The notes under the pieces are model-generated. The model saw only the letters and a program-made list of their open reading frames with translations, was not told where the DNA came from and searched no databases. This document shows, in pieces, positions 50,432-58,583 of a stretch of DNA of 64,000 bases (its first letter is position 1; every line of letters starts with the position of its first letter). The DNA is from Hyphomicrobiales bacterium (GTDB lineage: Bacteria > Pseudomonadota > Alphaproteobacteria > Rhizobiales > Beijerinckiaceae). Made by a program: the position numbers and the translations under genes. The stretch covers positions 1 through 64,000 of the forward strand of contig JAIXSM010000005.1 of NCBI GenBank assembly GCA_027484655.1. Direction: 5' to 3'.

Positions 50432-50620
50432 ATGTCCGACGTCGCCGGCCACATCGCCGAGCGCGGCGATCTCGCACATCTCGCGCTGTTCCTGTGGGCC
50501 ACCGGCGCCACGGGATTGCTGGGATTTCTGGTGCGCGAACTTGCCGCCGCCAACCGCCGCTTTGACGCCTTCGTGCGCGAGCTTGCCAGATTCAACCGCA
50601 CCTATGGAGGAGATGAATGA
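50432..50620 (+). CDS. GTA g3.5-like small membrane protein
   Basis: A 62-aa protein with VAGHIAERGDLAHLALFLWATGATGLLGFLVREL, one membrane-like helix and a basic C-terminus. Small proteins of this type sit between portal and protease genes in GTA clusters of Hyphomicrobiales. Its stop overlaps (ATGA) a further tiny gene. Confidence 0.7.
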   Translation: MSDVAGHIAERGDLAHLALFLWATGATGLLGFLVRELAAANRRFDAFVRELARFNRTYGGDE

Positions 50621-50757
50621 AGCTGTTTGTCATTCCCCGCGCGCGCAGCCGATGGGCGGGCGCCCCCGCCGATTGTGTATTCCGCGCCTTCGTTCAGGCT
50701 CTGGCGCGCCTGCGCGCGAGAGGAGCTTCCCCGGTTGCCCATCGGGCGCCACGATGA
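50617..50757 (+). CDS. 46-aa coupled open frame between g3.5 and g4
   Basis: ATG 50617 is preceded by GGAGG and overlaps the g3.5 stop; its own TGA overlaps the g4 ATG. It reads MKLFVIPRARSRWAGAPAD, then CVFRAFVQALARLRARG. The double ATGA overlap makes it likely that ribosomes pass through it, whether or not the peptide has a role. Confidence 0.45.
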   Translation: MKLFVIPRARSRWAGAPADCVFRAFVQALARLRARGASPVAHRAPR

Positions 50758-51332
50758 CGCCGGCGCGCAGTTCACGCCACGCGGCGCTTGAGATGAAACG
50801 CGCGTCGCGCGGCCTCGCCAGCGTCGATGAGACAGGCGTATTTGAAGGCTACGCGAGCGTCTTCGGCGAGGTAGATCTCGGCGGCGATATTGTGATGCCG
50901 GGCGCATTCGCGCAAACGTTGCGCAGCCGCGCGGCGTCTGCGGTGCGAATGCTCTGGCAGCACGAAGCCGGCGAGCCTATTGGCGCCTGGCTTTCTCTCA
51001 TTGAGGACAGCGTGGGCCTTAAGGCGCGCGGCCGGCTCAATCTTGATGTTGCGCGCGGGCGCGAGGCGCTTGCGCTGCTGCGGCAGGGCGCGGTGGATGG
51101 GTTGTCCATCGGCTTTCGCGCCGGGCGCGTGAGCCGGGATCGCAAGAGCGGCGAGCGGCGCATTCACACGCTGGAGCTTGTCGAGATCTCCATCGTCACG
51201 TTTCCCATGGCGCCGCAGGCGCGGGTGCATGCTGTGAAGCGCGCATCTGTGGCTGCCGCGCCGGCGTTTGCGCGGCTTGAATGGTTGACAGCCGCCGCAT
51301 CTTTCGGCGCCGCGCTTGATCGCGCGCGCTGA
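50754..51332 (+). CDS. GTA g4, prohead protease (HK97 family)
   Basis: Cleaves the scaffold part of the capsid protein during head maturation, 192 aa. The core is FEGYASVFGEVDLGGDIVMPGAFAQTL, MLWQHEAGEPIG, GAVDGLSIGFRAGR and LELVEISIVTFPMAPQARV. The His in the WQH segment and Ser in DGLSIGF fit the catalytic site. Start ATG 50754, or 50793 (MKRASRGLAS), follows the ATGA overlap. The track ORF starts far upstream in a shadow region. Confidence 0.92.
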   Translation: MTPARSSRHAALEMKRASRGLASVDETGVFEGYASVFGEVDLGGDIVMPGAFAQTLRSRAASAVRMLWQHEAGEPIGAWLSLIEDSVGLKARGRLNLDVARGREALALLRQGAVDGLSIGFRAGRVSRDRKSGERRIHTLELVEISIVTFPMAPQARVHAVKRASVAAAPAFARLEWLTAAASFGAALDRAR

Positions 51333-51395
51333 CCTGTTGGCGCGCCGCCGTCGCGCGTTCGCATTCTTCGACGGTCGTTCTCACAAGGAGTTGTC

Positions 51396-52619
51396 ATGAC
51401 TGCTATTGAAACCAAAGGCGCGGACGCGTTCGGCGACCTTCATCGCGCATTCGCATCGTTCCGCGAGGCCAACGATGAGCGTCTCGGCCAGATCGAACGC
51501 CGTCTCGGCGCCGATGTCATCACGGAGGAGAAGCTTGCGCGCATCGATCGCGCGCTCGATGAGACGCAGCGCCGCCTGGATCAGCAGCTGATCCAGAAAT
51601 CGCGGCCGTTGCTGATGGCCGAAGGCGGCCGCGACAGTGGCGTTGAGCGCGAGCACAAAGCCGCCTTCCGCGCTTACATGCGTTGCGGCGAGAGCCACGG
51701 CCTGAAGGGCATGGAAGAGAAAAACATGAACGCCGCCTCCGGCCCGGATGGCGGCTTTCTTGTGCCGCAGCCCGCTGAGCGGGAAATCCTCATGCGCATG
51801 GCGTCTGTGTCGCCGATCCGCGCCATCGCGTCCGTGCGTGAGATTTCGACCGCGACCTTTCGCAAGGCGTTTCCCGTGACGGGGCCTGTTTCAGGCTGGA
51901 CAGCGGAGATGGACGCGCGCAACCGCACCACAGGGCCACAACTCGCGGACATGACCTTCCCGGCCATGGAGCTGTTCGCGATGCCGGCAGCGACGCAGAC
52001 CATGCTCGATGACGCCGCGGTGGATGTGGAGCAGTGGCTCGCGGAAGAGGTGAACACCGTGTTCGCCGAGCAGGAGGGCGCGGCGTTTGTCGGTGGCGAC
52101 GGGGTGAACCGGCCCACAGGTTTCCTCTCCTATCCGGTTTCCACGCAGGCCGCCTGGAGCTGGGGGCGCATCGCGTATGTGCCAACTGGCGCCGCCGGCG
52201 CCTTCGCCGCCGCCAACCCGTCCGATCAGCTTGTCGATCTGATTTATGCGCTGCGCGCCGGCTATCGCCAGAACGCGCGGTTTGTCATGAACCGCAGAAC
52301 GCAAGCTGCTGTGCGCAAGTTGAAGGCCACCACCGGCGAGTATCTGTGGCAGCCGCCCGCAAGCGCAGACCAGAACGCGACCCTCATGGGCTTTTCTGTC
52401 ACCGAAGCAGAGAACATGCCTGACATTGGGCCGGACGCCCGCGCGATCGCCTTTGGCGATTTCAAGCGCGGTTACCTCGTTGTTGATCGCATGGGCGTGC
52501 GCATTCTGAGGGATCCTTACTCCGTGAAGCCCTTCGTCTGCTTCTACACCACGAAGCGGGTTGGCGGCGGCGTGCAGGATTTTGATGCGATCAAGTTCCT
52601 GCGCTTCTCCGTAGCGTAA
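51396..52619 (+). CDS. GTA g5, major capsid protein (HK97 fold)
   Basis: A 407-aa capsid subunit. The N-terminal about 110 residues are a coiled-coil delta domain (FRELDHRAFASFREANDER-like, RLGADVITEEKLARIDRALDETQRRLDQQL) that is removed by the g4 protease. The HK97 fold starts near NAASGPDGGFLVPQPAEREIL. DDAAVDVEQWLAEEVNTVFAEQEGAAFVGGDGVNRPTGFLSYP is typical. It ends 5 bp before the antiparallel serine protease gene. Confidence 0.95.
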   Translation: MTAIETKGADAFGDLHRAFASFREANDERLGQIERRLGADVITEEKLARIDRALDETQRRLDQQLIQKSRPLLMAEGGRDSGVEREHKAAFRAYMRCGESHGLKGMEEKNMNAASGPDGGFLVPQPAEREILMRMASVSPIRAIASVREISTATFRKAFPVTGPVSGWTAEMDARNRTTGPQLADMTFPAMELFAMPAATQTMLDDAAVDVEQWLAEEVNTVFAEQEGAAFVGGDGVNRPTGFLSYPVSTQAAWSWGRIAYVPTGAAGAFAAANPSDQLVDLIYALRAGYRQNARFVMNRRTQAAVRKLKATTGEYLWQPPASADQNATLMGFSVTEAENMPDIGPDARAIAFGDFKRGYLVVDRMGVRILRDPYSVKPFVCFYTTKRVGGGVQDFDAIKFLRFSVA

Positions 52620-52624
52620 GCGCC

Positions 52625-53365
52625 TCAGCGGCTCCACTTCGCCAGAACGCCGTCGATCCAGCCGCGCTGCGGCTGGATCAGGGCCGCCTGGGTGATGGCG
52701 CCGCACGTGCGCTTGCCTTCGCCCGTTGACCACGTGGTGATGGCGATGACGGCGCCATCGCGGGCGAAGATCGGCCCGCCTGAATCGCCCGTGCATGCGC
52801 CAAAACCTTGCTGCCTGGGATCAGACGCCCACAGCAGTATGTTCGACAAGGGCGCACGCGCCGTCAGCGCGCCCATCCGCAGATGGCCGGCTGATTGCTC
52901 GTCGCCCTCACGGGTCAGTCCAAAGCCCGCGATGGTGAACTCCTGGCCTGTCGCCACGCGGCTCTCGCCTGACAGGCGGGCGGGCGTGATAGCAGCGCGC
53001 AGAGGCTCCTTGAGGCGGACCAGCGCGAGATCGATGGAGCGCGCGCGCTTGCGCGCTGCGTCGCGCACGAACTCGGGGTGCACCTCGACGGTTGAAACGT
53101 CGATCAATCGCGGCCGCCCATATGCGCCGTCATTCACAGCGAGCGCAGATGCGCCGTCCACGCAATGCGCCGCTGTCAGCACAACTGTGCGGGACAACGC
53201 GACGCCCGTGCAGAAAGCAGCGGCCTGGCGGCTCTGCTTGAGCACCATCACCGTTTGCGCCGCAATGTGCGCATCCGCGGGTTGCGAGGGGCCGACGAGC
53301 GCCTGCGCCGGAGCGCCCAGCGCTGCGGACGCGGCAAGGATCAACACAGCGCTTCGCCTGTTCAC
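52625..53365 (-). CDS. Secreted trypsin-like (S1) serine protease inside the GTA cluster
   Basis: A 246-aa protein. GTG 53365 is preceded by GGAG and gives a signal peptide (NRRSAVLILAASAALGAPAQA). The catalytic triad is intact: His in VVLTAAHCVDG, Asp in SIDLALVRL and Ser in ACTGDSGGPIF. It is antiparallel between g5 and g6, which are otherwise adjacent in GTAs. I recall similar proteases at this spot in some Hyphomicrobiales, so it may be a conserved extra. Whether it serves the particle or the host is open. Confidence 0.88.
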   Translation of the reverse strand: MNRRSAVLILAASAALGAPAQALVGPSQPADAHIAAQTVMVLKQSRQAAAFCTGVALSRTVVLTAAHCVDGASALAVNDGAYGRPRLIDVSTVEVHPEFVRDAARKRARSIDLALVRLKEPLRAAITPARLSGESRVATGQEFTIAGFGLTREGDEQSAGHLRMGALTARAPLSNILLWASDPRQQGFGACTGDSGGPIFARDGAVIAITTWSTGEGKRTCGAITQAALIQPQRGWIDGVLAKWSR

Positions 53366-53391
53366 GCTTCGCTCCAAAGGATTTGACGACC

Positions 53392-53964
53392 ATGACTCCC
53401 ATACTCATTGCGCCGCCAGCCGTCGAGCCTTTGTCGCTGGCTGAGGCGAAAGTCTGGCTGCGCGTTGACACAACATCCGACGATGATGTGATCGGCGCGC
53501 TCATCGCCTCCGCACGGCTCGTGGTGGAGGCGCTCGTGCGTCGCGTGCTGGTGGCGCAGACATGGCGCATCGCGCTGGACAGCGCGCCCGCGAGCGGCTT
53601 TTTGCTTCCGATTTCGCCGGTGCGCTCCATTGCGGCTGTGCGCGTGTTTCCTCTTGCAGGGCCTGCGCAGACGTTGCCCGCCGACATGTATGCCCTCGAT
53701 CAGGATCTGGGAACCGGGCGCCTCGTGTTCAACACGACGCCGCCATCGCCCGGACGCTTGCGTGATGGCTTCGAGATCGATTTCGTCGCAGGGTTCTCCG
53801 ATACCGCGGCGGGTGTGCCCGCGCCGCTGCGGCAAGCGATGCGTATCCTCATCGCGCGCTGGTATGAAAACCGCGGGGATGTGGAGGCCGATGCGGATAT
53901 GGCGCGGACGCCTGCTTCCGTCGCCGCGCTTGTCGCGCCCTATCGGCGCGTGAGGCTCGCATGA
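53392..53964 (+). CDS. GTA g6, head-tail connector (gp6-like)
   Basis: A 190-aa adaptor that binds under the portal. Features: PLSLAEAKVWLRVDTTSDDDVIGALIASARLVVEALVRRVLVAQTWR, a pattern of the phiE125 gp8/gp6 connector family, and GVPAPLRQAMRILIARWYENRGD. ATG 53392 is preferred over TTG 53383. Its ribosome site lies in the region shared with the divergent protease start. It overlaps g7 by ATGA. Confidence 0.9.
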   Translation: MTPILIAPPAVEPLSLAEAKVWLRVDTTSDDDVIGALIASARLVVEALVRRVLVAQTWRIALDSAPASGFLLPISPVRSIAAVRVFPLAGPAQTLPADMYALDQDLGTGRLVFNTTPPSPGRLRDGFEIDFVAGFSDTAAGVPAPLRQAMRILIARWYENRGDVEADADMARTPASVAALVAPYRRVRLA

Positions 53965-54287
53965 GGCGCGCGCGCGTTGGCGAACTCAATCTGCGCTTCG
54001 CGATTGAGCGCCCTGTCGATGCGGCCGATGACATCGGCGGCGCTTCGCGCACGTGGGCCAGCGTCGCGACCGTGTGGGGCCGGCTGGAGACGCTGGGCGG
54101 CGAGGCTGCGTTCATCGCGCAGCGTCCCGAGACTCAGGGGCCACACCGCATCGTTATTCGTTGGCGCCCGGATGTCACTGCGGCCCTGCGGCTTCGGCTT
54201 GGCGCACGCGTATTTGTCATCAATGCGGCGACCGACGCCGATGGGCGCCGACGCTTCCTGCGCCTGCAATGCGACGAGATCGCGTGA
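53961..54287 (+). CDS. GTA g7, head closure protein
   Basis: A 108-aa protein of the phage head-tail joining family (GELNLRFAIERPVDAADDIGGASRTWASVATVWGRLETLGG, VIRWRPDVTAALRLRLGARVFVINAATDADGRRRFLRLQCDE). It starts within the g6 stop (ATGA). Confidence 0.9.
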   Translation: MRRARVGELNLRFAIERPVDAADDIGGASRTWASVATVWGRLETLGGEAAFIAQRPETQGPHRIVIRWRPDVTAALRLRLGARVFVINAATDADGRRRFLRLQCDEIA

Positions 54288-54297
54288 GGAGACCGCA

Positions 54298-54708
54298 ATG
54301 ACGTTTGCTCATGAAATCGCGTTGCGCAAGGCGGTGCGAGACCGGTTGCTCGCAAATGCCGCGCTGGTCGCGCGCCTTGGCGGCGCGCGCGTCCACGACC
54401 AGGCGCCCCGCGATGCGCCCACGCCCTACGTGGTTATAGCGCAGTCGCAGGTGCGCGACTGGTCGACAATGACCGAGCGCGGCGGCGAACACATGCTGTT
54501 TCTCGATGTCTGGTCGCAGAGCCCCGGCGCGCGGGAGGCGCTCGAGATCATGGCGCTCATCGCAGATGCGCTGAACGATGCGCAACTGACGTTGCCGGGC
54601 GCGACGTGCGTGCTTGTGCGTGTTCTCGATACGCAAACCACCCGTGAGGTTGGCGGGCGTTTCGCGCGCGGACGACTGCGCGTGCGCGCTCTTGTGGAAA
54701 CTGTTTAA
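54298..54708 (+). CDS. GTA g8, tail terminator (DUF3168)
   Basis: A 136-aa protein that caps the tail tube below the head. ALRKAVRDRLLANAALVARLGGARVHDQAPRDAPTPYVVIAQSQVRDWST and the end ARGRLRVRALVETV are typical of DUF3168. ATG 54298 follows AGGAGAC; the track ORF starts 107 codons earlier in another gene. Confidence 0.92.
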   Translation: MTFAHEIALRKAVRDRLLANAALVARLGGARVHDQAPRDAPTPYVVIAQSQVRDWSTMTERGGEHMLFLDVWSQSPGAREALEIMALIADALNDAQLTLPGATCVLVRVLDTQTTREVGGRFARGRLRVRALVETV

Positions 54709-54729
54709 CCCAACCCGGCGGAGATCATC

Positions 54730-55140
54730 ATGGCCGCACAAAAAGGCAAAGACCTGCTCCTCAAGGTTGAGGACGGGGCAGGGCAGTTCGTCACGGTGGC
54801 GGGACTGCGCACCCATCGCTTTGCGCTGAACGCCGACACTGTCGATATCACGCATATGGAGTCCGCCGGCCGCTGGCGGGAGTTGCTTGCAGGCGCCGGC
54901 GTCAAACGCGCCAGCATCGCAGGCGCCGGCGTGTTCAAGGATGTGGCGTCAGACGCGCTGATCCGCGCCACGTTCTTCGAGGGGATCATCCGTGGATGGC
55001 AGGTGATTGTTCCCTCGTTCGGGGTGATCGAGGGAGATTTTCATATCTCCAGTCTCGATTACCGCGGCGAACATTCCGGCGAGGTGACATTTGAACTGTC
55101 GCTTGAATCCGCCGGGCCGCTCACGTTCACGGTGGCTTGA
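54730..55140 (+). CDS. GTA g9, major tail tube protein
   Basis: A 136-aa tail-tube subunit. AAQKGKDLLLKVEDGAGQFVTVAGLRTHRFALNADTVDITHMESAGRWRELLAGAGVKRASI matches the TP901-1-like major tail proteins of GTAs, and SLDYRGEHSGEVTFELSLESAG is the usual C-terminus. 2 bp separate its stop from the g10 start. Confidence 0.95.
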   Translation: MAAQKGKDLLLKVEDGAGQFVTVAGLRTHRFALNADTVDITHMESAGRWRELLAGAGVKRASIAGAGVFKDVASDALIRATFFEGIIRGWQVIVPSFGVIEGDFHISSLDYRGEHSGEVTFELSLESAGPLTFTVA

Positions 55141-55142
55141 CC

Positions 55143-55499
55143 ATGGCTAATCGCAGACGCGGCGACGTCGACGCCATTCTCGGCGGCAAACGTTACACCT
55201 TGCGCCTGACGCTTGGCGCGCTGGCGGAACTTGAGGATGCGTTCGGCGCAGGCGACCTCATGGAGCTTGCGCAGCGTTTTGAGAGCGGGCGCCTTGGCGC
55301 GCGTGATCTCCTGCACATTATCGGCGCGGGCCTGCGTGGCGGGGGCGCGCAGATCAGCGACGCGGAGGCTGCAAACCTTGCCGCTGACAATGGCCTTAGC
55401 GATTACGTCCGCATCGTCGCGGATCTTCTGGCTGCGACATTCGGCGAACCGGATGCGGAGGGTTGCAGCCCGCACCCTCCGCAGCCGCAGGACGCCTGA
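55143..55499 (+). CDS. GTA g10, tail assembly chaperone-like protein
   Basis: A 118-aa protein (GGKRYTLRLTLGALAELEDAFGAGDLMELAQRFESGRLGARDLLHIIGAGLRGGG) matching the GTA gp10 family. It is probably a tail assembly chaperone working with the g10.1 product, which overlaps its 3' end in another frame. ATG 55143 is preferred over TTG 55137. Confidence 0.9.
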   Translation: MANRRRGDVDAILGGKRYTLRLTLGALAELEDAFGAGDLMELAQRFESGRLGARDLLHIIGAGLRGGGAQISDAEAANLAADNGLSDYVRIVADLLAATFGEPDAEGCSPHPPQPQDA

Positions 55500-55732
55500 G
55501 CGCCGAAAGCGCCTCCAGCGGAGCGAGATCCGCTCCGCCGCCCTTCCCCTGGCGTGAGGCGATGGCTTTCGGGCTGGGCGTCCTGCGGCTTGACGCGGCG
55601 GCCTTCTGGTCGCTGACGCCGCGCGAACTTGCGAGCGCCCACGAAGGCGTGTTCGGCGCGGCGCCAAAGGCGATGGGTCGCGGCGTTCTCGATGCGCTGA
55701 TGCGCGACTTTCCCGATGGAGCATGTGAATGA
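55463..55732 (+). CDS. GTA g10.1, small conserved phage protein
   Basis: The recognisable part is PFPWREAMAFGLGVLRLDAAAFWSLTPRELASAHEGVFG, the pattern of the GTA small protein between g10 and g11. The start is unclear: TTG 55463 overlaps g10 by 37 nt, while ATG 55562 would remove the conserved FPW segment. A programmed frameshift from g10, as in other tail chaperones, is also possible. It ends with an ATGA overlap with g11. Confidence 0.75.
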   Translation: MQPAPSAAAGRLSAESASSGARSAPPPFPWREAMAFGLGVLRLDAAAFWSLTPRELASAHEGVFGAAPKAMGRGVLDALMRDFPDGACE

Positions 55733-56292
55733 CACAGATGGATGGAGGCTTCGCCGCGCAGGACGCCGACGATGTGCGCGCCGGCCTGGACCGCGTGGAG
55801 GCGTCGGCGCAACGCATGTCGCGCACGCTGACGCGCGCTTTCGCCAGCGCTGTGGTGAGCGGAAAATCATTTGAGGACACGCTGAAGGGTGTCGCGCTCG
55901 CGCTCTCGAAAATGGCGCTCAACAGCGCGATGAAGCCGCTTCAACAGGGCGTATCGTCATCGCTTAACGCGCTGATGTCAGCGTTTTCATCATCAGGCGG
56001 ATCGCCGGCCATCACTCCGTTCGCCGATGGCGGCGTTGTGGCGCGCCCCACTTTCTTCGGCGCGCAAGGCGGTCTTGGCCTCATGGGCGAGCGCGGCGCG
56101 GAAGCGATCATGCCGCTGGCGCGCGGGGCGGACGGACGCCTGGGCGTGGCGATGACCGGCGGCGGCGGAGCGCGCGCGCCTATTGTTAATGTCACCATCA
56201 ACACGCCGGATGCGGAGAGTTTCCGCCGCTCGCAGGTGGAAGTGTCCGCCGCTCTCGCGCGCGCCGTTGGCCGCGGCCGGCGCGGGCTGTAA
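55729..56292 (+). CDS. GTA g11, short tape-measure-like protein
   Basis: A 187-aa protein. FAAQDADDVRAGLDRVEASAQRMSRTLTRAFASAVVSGKSFEDTLKGVALALSKMALN is the family pattern. A Gly/Ser-rich middle and the block FADGGVVARPTFFGAQGGLGLMGERGAEAIMPLARGADG follow. The short length agrees with the stubby tail of GTA particles. It starts within the g10.1 stop. Confidence 0.9.
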   Translation: MTQMDGGFAAQDADDVRAGLDRVEASAQRMSRTLTRAFASAVVSGKSFEDTLKGVALALSKMALNSAMKPLQQGVSSSLNALMSAFSSSGGSPAITPFADGGVVARPTFFGAQGGLGLMGERGAEAIMPLARGADGRLGVAMTGGGGARAPIVNVTINTPDAESFRRSQVEVSAALARAVGRGRRGL

Positions 56293-56293
56293 C

Positions 56294-56530
56294 TTACGCG
56301 CGCAGCATCGTTGCGATTTCGTCTTTCAGGCGCAGGCGCTGCTTCTTGAGCTCCTCAAGAAAGTCATCGCTTGTGGGCTCCACCTCCACCTCGGCGCGAT
56401 GAATCGCGCGGTTCACGTCGTGGTAGCGCTCGGCGAGCCGCGCGAAGTGGTTGTCGTTCATCTTCAGCGTGCGGATGCGCTCGCCATGCTGCGGAAACTC
56501 CTCGTTCAGGTCATGAGGAACGTGGCTCAT
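56294..56530 (-). CDS. YdcH/DUF465 family protein inside the GTA cluster
   Basis: A 78-aa coiled-coil protein (SHVPHDLNEEFPQHGERIRTLKMNDNHFARLAERYHDVNRAIHRAEVEVEPTSDDFLEELKKQRLRLKDEIATML), a full match to the DUF465 layout. It is antiparallel between g11 and g12. ATG 56530 is preferred; the track start adds 25 unrelated codons. The cellular role of DUF465 is unclear. It may be a host gene trapped in the cluster. Confidence 0.88.
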   Translation of the reverse strand: MSHVPHDLNEEFPQHGERIRTLKMNDNHFARLAERYHDVNRAIHRAEVEVEPTSDDFLEELKKQRLRLKDEIATMLRA

Positions 56531-56610
56531 GGCGTCCTTCTCCTTGACTGTTGCGGCAGGCATCACCTTAGGCCTTCGCCGCGCCCTCTCATTGCTCTGG
56601 ATCAATCCTC

Positions 56611-57246
56611 ATGAGTTTTCATGAAATCCTTTTTCCCACGGGCATCTCGCTGGGCGCGCGCGGCGGGCCGGAGCGCCTCACGGAGGTGGTTCTCACCGGC
56701 TCGGGGCGCGAGGAGCGAAACCAGCGCTGGCGCCGCTCCCGACGCAAATGGAACGCTGGATATGGCGTGCGGCGCCTGTCGGACATCGACCAGGTTGTGG
56801 CGTTCTTCGAAGAGCGACGCGGCAGGCTCTTTGGCTTTCGCTGGCGCGATCCGCTTGATCATCGCTCCTGCGCGCCGGGCGTTGCTCCGGGCCCGCGCGA
56901 TCAAGCGCTCGGGATCGGCAACGGGTCACGGACGCAGTTTCAACTCGTGAAGACCTATGGGCAGGCATTCGCCCCTTACGTGCGCGACATCAGCAAGCCT
57001 GTGACGGGTTCTGTTCGCGTTGCGGTAGGGGGCGTTGAGCGCCCCGTTGCAGACTTCGCGGTCAATACCGCCACGGGCGTCGTCACATTCGTTGCCGGGC
57101 GCGCGCCCGCTGCGGGACAGACCGTGACGGCGGGCTTTTTGTTCGATACGCCCGCGCGCTTCGACGCCGATTATCTTGAGGCGGATGTGGCGTCTTTCCA
57201 GGCTGGCGAAATCCCCGTGATCCCCATCATCGAAGTTTTTGTGTGA
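56611..57246 (+). CDS. GTA g12, distal tail protein (DUF2460)
   Basis: A 211-aa protein with FHEILFPTGISLGARGGPERLTEVVLTGSGREERNQRWRRSRRKWNAGYGVRRLSDIDQVVAFFEERRGRLFGFRWRDP, diagnostic of DUF2460. It forms the distal tail ring. No good ribosome site precedes the ATG, consistent with the recent arrival of the antiparallel gene upstream. Confidence 0.95.
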   Translation: MSFHEILFPTGISLGARGGPERLTEVVLTGSGREERNQRWRRSRRKWNAGYGVRRLSDIDQVVAFFEERRGRLFGFRWRDPLDHRSCAPGVAPGPRDQALGIGNGSRTQFQLVKTYGQAFAPYVRDISKPVTGSVRVAVGGVERPVADFAVNTATGVVTFVAGRAPAAGQTVTAGFLFDTPARFDADYLEADVASFQAGEIPVIPIIEVFV

Positions 57247-57252
57247 GGCTCC

Positions 57253-58125
57253 ATGCGCCAGATCTCATCGGCTTTTCGCGCGCGTCTTGACGCCGGGGCG
57301 ACAACGCTGTGCGCGTGCTGGCGCGTGGTGCGTCGCGACGGCGTCGTGCAGGGGTTCACCGACCACGACGTCGATATTGTGTTTGATGGCGTGACGTACT
57401 CGGCCGCGTCGGGCCTCGATGGCTCCGGGTTCGAGACAGACCTCGGGTTCGCTGTCGGCGGCGCGGAGGCTGCCGGCGCGTTGTCGTCCGCCTCCATCAC
57501 CGAGCGCGATCTTCTGAATGGCGCATGGGATGGCGCGCGCGTTGAGATCTGGCGCGTTGACTGGGCGGCGCCCGAACATCGCGTGCTCATGCAGAGCGGC
57601 GTGGTGGGCGAGGTGCGCCGCGATGGCGCGCGCTTCGTGGCGGAACTGCGCTCGCTGGCGCACGCGCTCGATCAGGAGAGGGGGCGGCTGTTCGGCGCCC
57701 ACTGCGACGCCGACCTGGGCGATGTGCGTTGCCGCTTTGCGTTAAGCGCGTCGCCTTTCGTCCATGAGACAGTCGTCGCCGGATATGGCGACCTTGGCGT
57801 GCGCGCTCCGCTTCCGCGTGTGGCGGATGGCTTTTACGCCAACGGGCGCATCACGTTTGTGAGCGGCGCGAACGCGGGCGCGTCGCACACTGTGCGCGCG
57901 CATCGCGATGGCGTGCTGACCCTGTGGACGGCGCCCACGTTGGCGCCGGCCAGCGGCGACCGCATCCGCATTCACGCAGGTTGCGACAAGACGTTCGCCA
58001 CCTGCCGCGACACGTTTCGCAATATCGGCAATTTTCGCGGATTTCCGCACCTGCCCGGCAATGACGAGCTGTTCGCGCCGGCCTTGTCAGGACCGCAGCT
58101 TGATGGCGGGAGCTTGTTTCGATGA
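57253..58125 (+). CDS. GTA g13, hub protein (DUF2163)
   Basis: A 290-aa protein with RQISSAFRARLDAGATTLCACWRVVRRDGVVQGFTDHDVDIVFDGVTYSA and, near the end, CDKTFATCRDTFRNIGNFRGFPHLPGNDEL, the signature of DUF2163 phage proteins with conserved cysteines. It is part of the baseplate hub. Its stop overlaps g14 (ATGA). Confidence 0.95.
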   Translation: MRQISSAFRARLDAGATTLCACWRVVRRDGVVQGFTDHDVDIVFDGVTYSAASGLDGSGFETDLGFAVGGAEAAGALSSASITERDLLNGAWDGARVEIWRVDWAAPEHRVLMQSGVVGEVRRDGARFVAELRSLAHALDQERGRLFGAHCDADLGDVRCRFALSASPFVHETVVAGYGDLGVRAPLPRVADGFYANGRITFVSGANAGASHTVRAHRDGVLTLWTAPTLAPASGDRIRIHAGCDKTFATCRDTFRNIGNFRGFPHLPGNDELFAPALSGPQLDGGSLFR

Positions 58126-58559
58126 GCCTGCGCCGCAGCGACATCGTGCGCGCGGCCCGCGCGTGGATCGGCACGCCCTACGCCCATCAATGCTCGACGC
58201 TTGGCGCAGGCTGCGATTGCCTCGGCCTCGTGCGGGGCGTCTGGCGCGCGTGCGTCGGCCCCGAGCGGGAGGAGATTGGCCCGTACACGCCGGACTGGGC
58301 GGAGGCGAGCGGCGAGGAACGCCTGGCGCAAGCCGCTTTCCGGCATCTGGCGCCGGTCGCCGTCGATGCGTTCGGCCCCGGCGACGTGTTGCTGTTTCGC
58401 TGGCGCGACGGGGCGCCAGCCAAGCACTGCGCCATAGCATCTTCGCCCGCGTCGATGATCCACGCCCACGATGGCGCATGCGTCTGCGAGGTTGCGATCT
58501 CGCCGTTCTGGCGCCGGCGCATCGCCTATGCGTTCGCGTTTCCCAACATCGTTGATTGA
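58122..58559 (+). CDS. GTA g14, NlpC/P60 cell-wall peptidase
   Basis: A 145-aa baseplate peptidase that opens the recipient cell wall. The catalytic Cys is in GAGCDCLGLVRGVW, and the second active residue His in SMIHAHDGACVCEVAI or AKHCAIAS. The fold length is standard. It starts within the g13 stop and is followed by the megatron gene. Confidence 0.94.
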   Translation: MSLRRSDIVRAARAWIGTPYAHQCSTLGAGCDCLGLVRGVWRACVGPEREEIGPYTPDWAEASGEERLAQAAFRHLAPVAVDAFGPGDVLLFRWRDGAPAKHCAIASSPASMIHAHDGACVCEVAISPFWRRRIAYAFAFPNIVD

Positions 58560-58583
58560 TCTCGTTTCACAGCAAGGTGCGTC

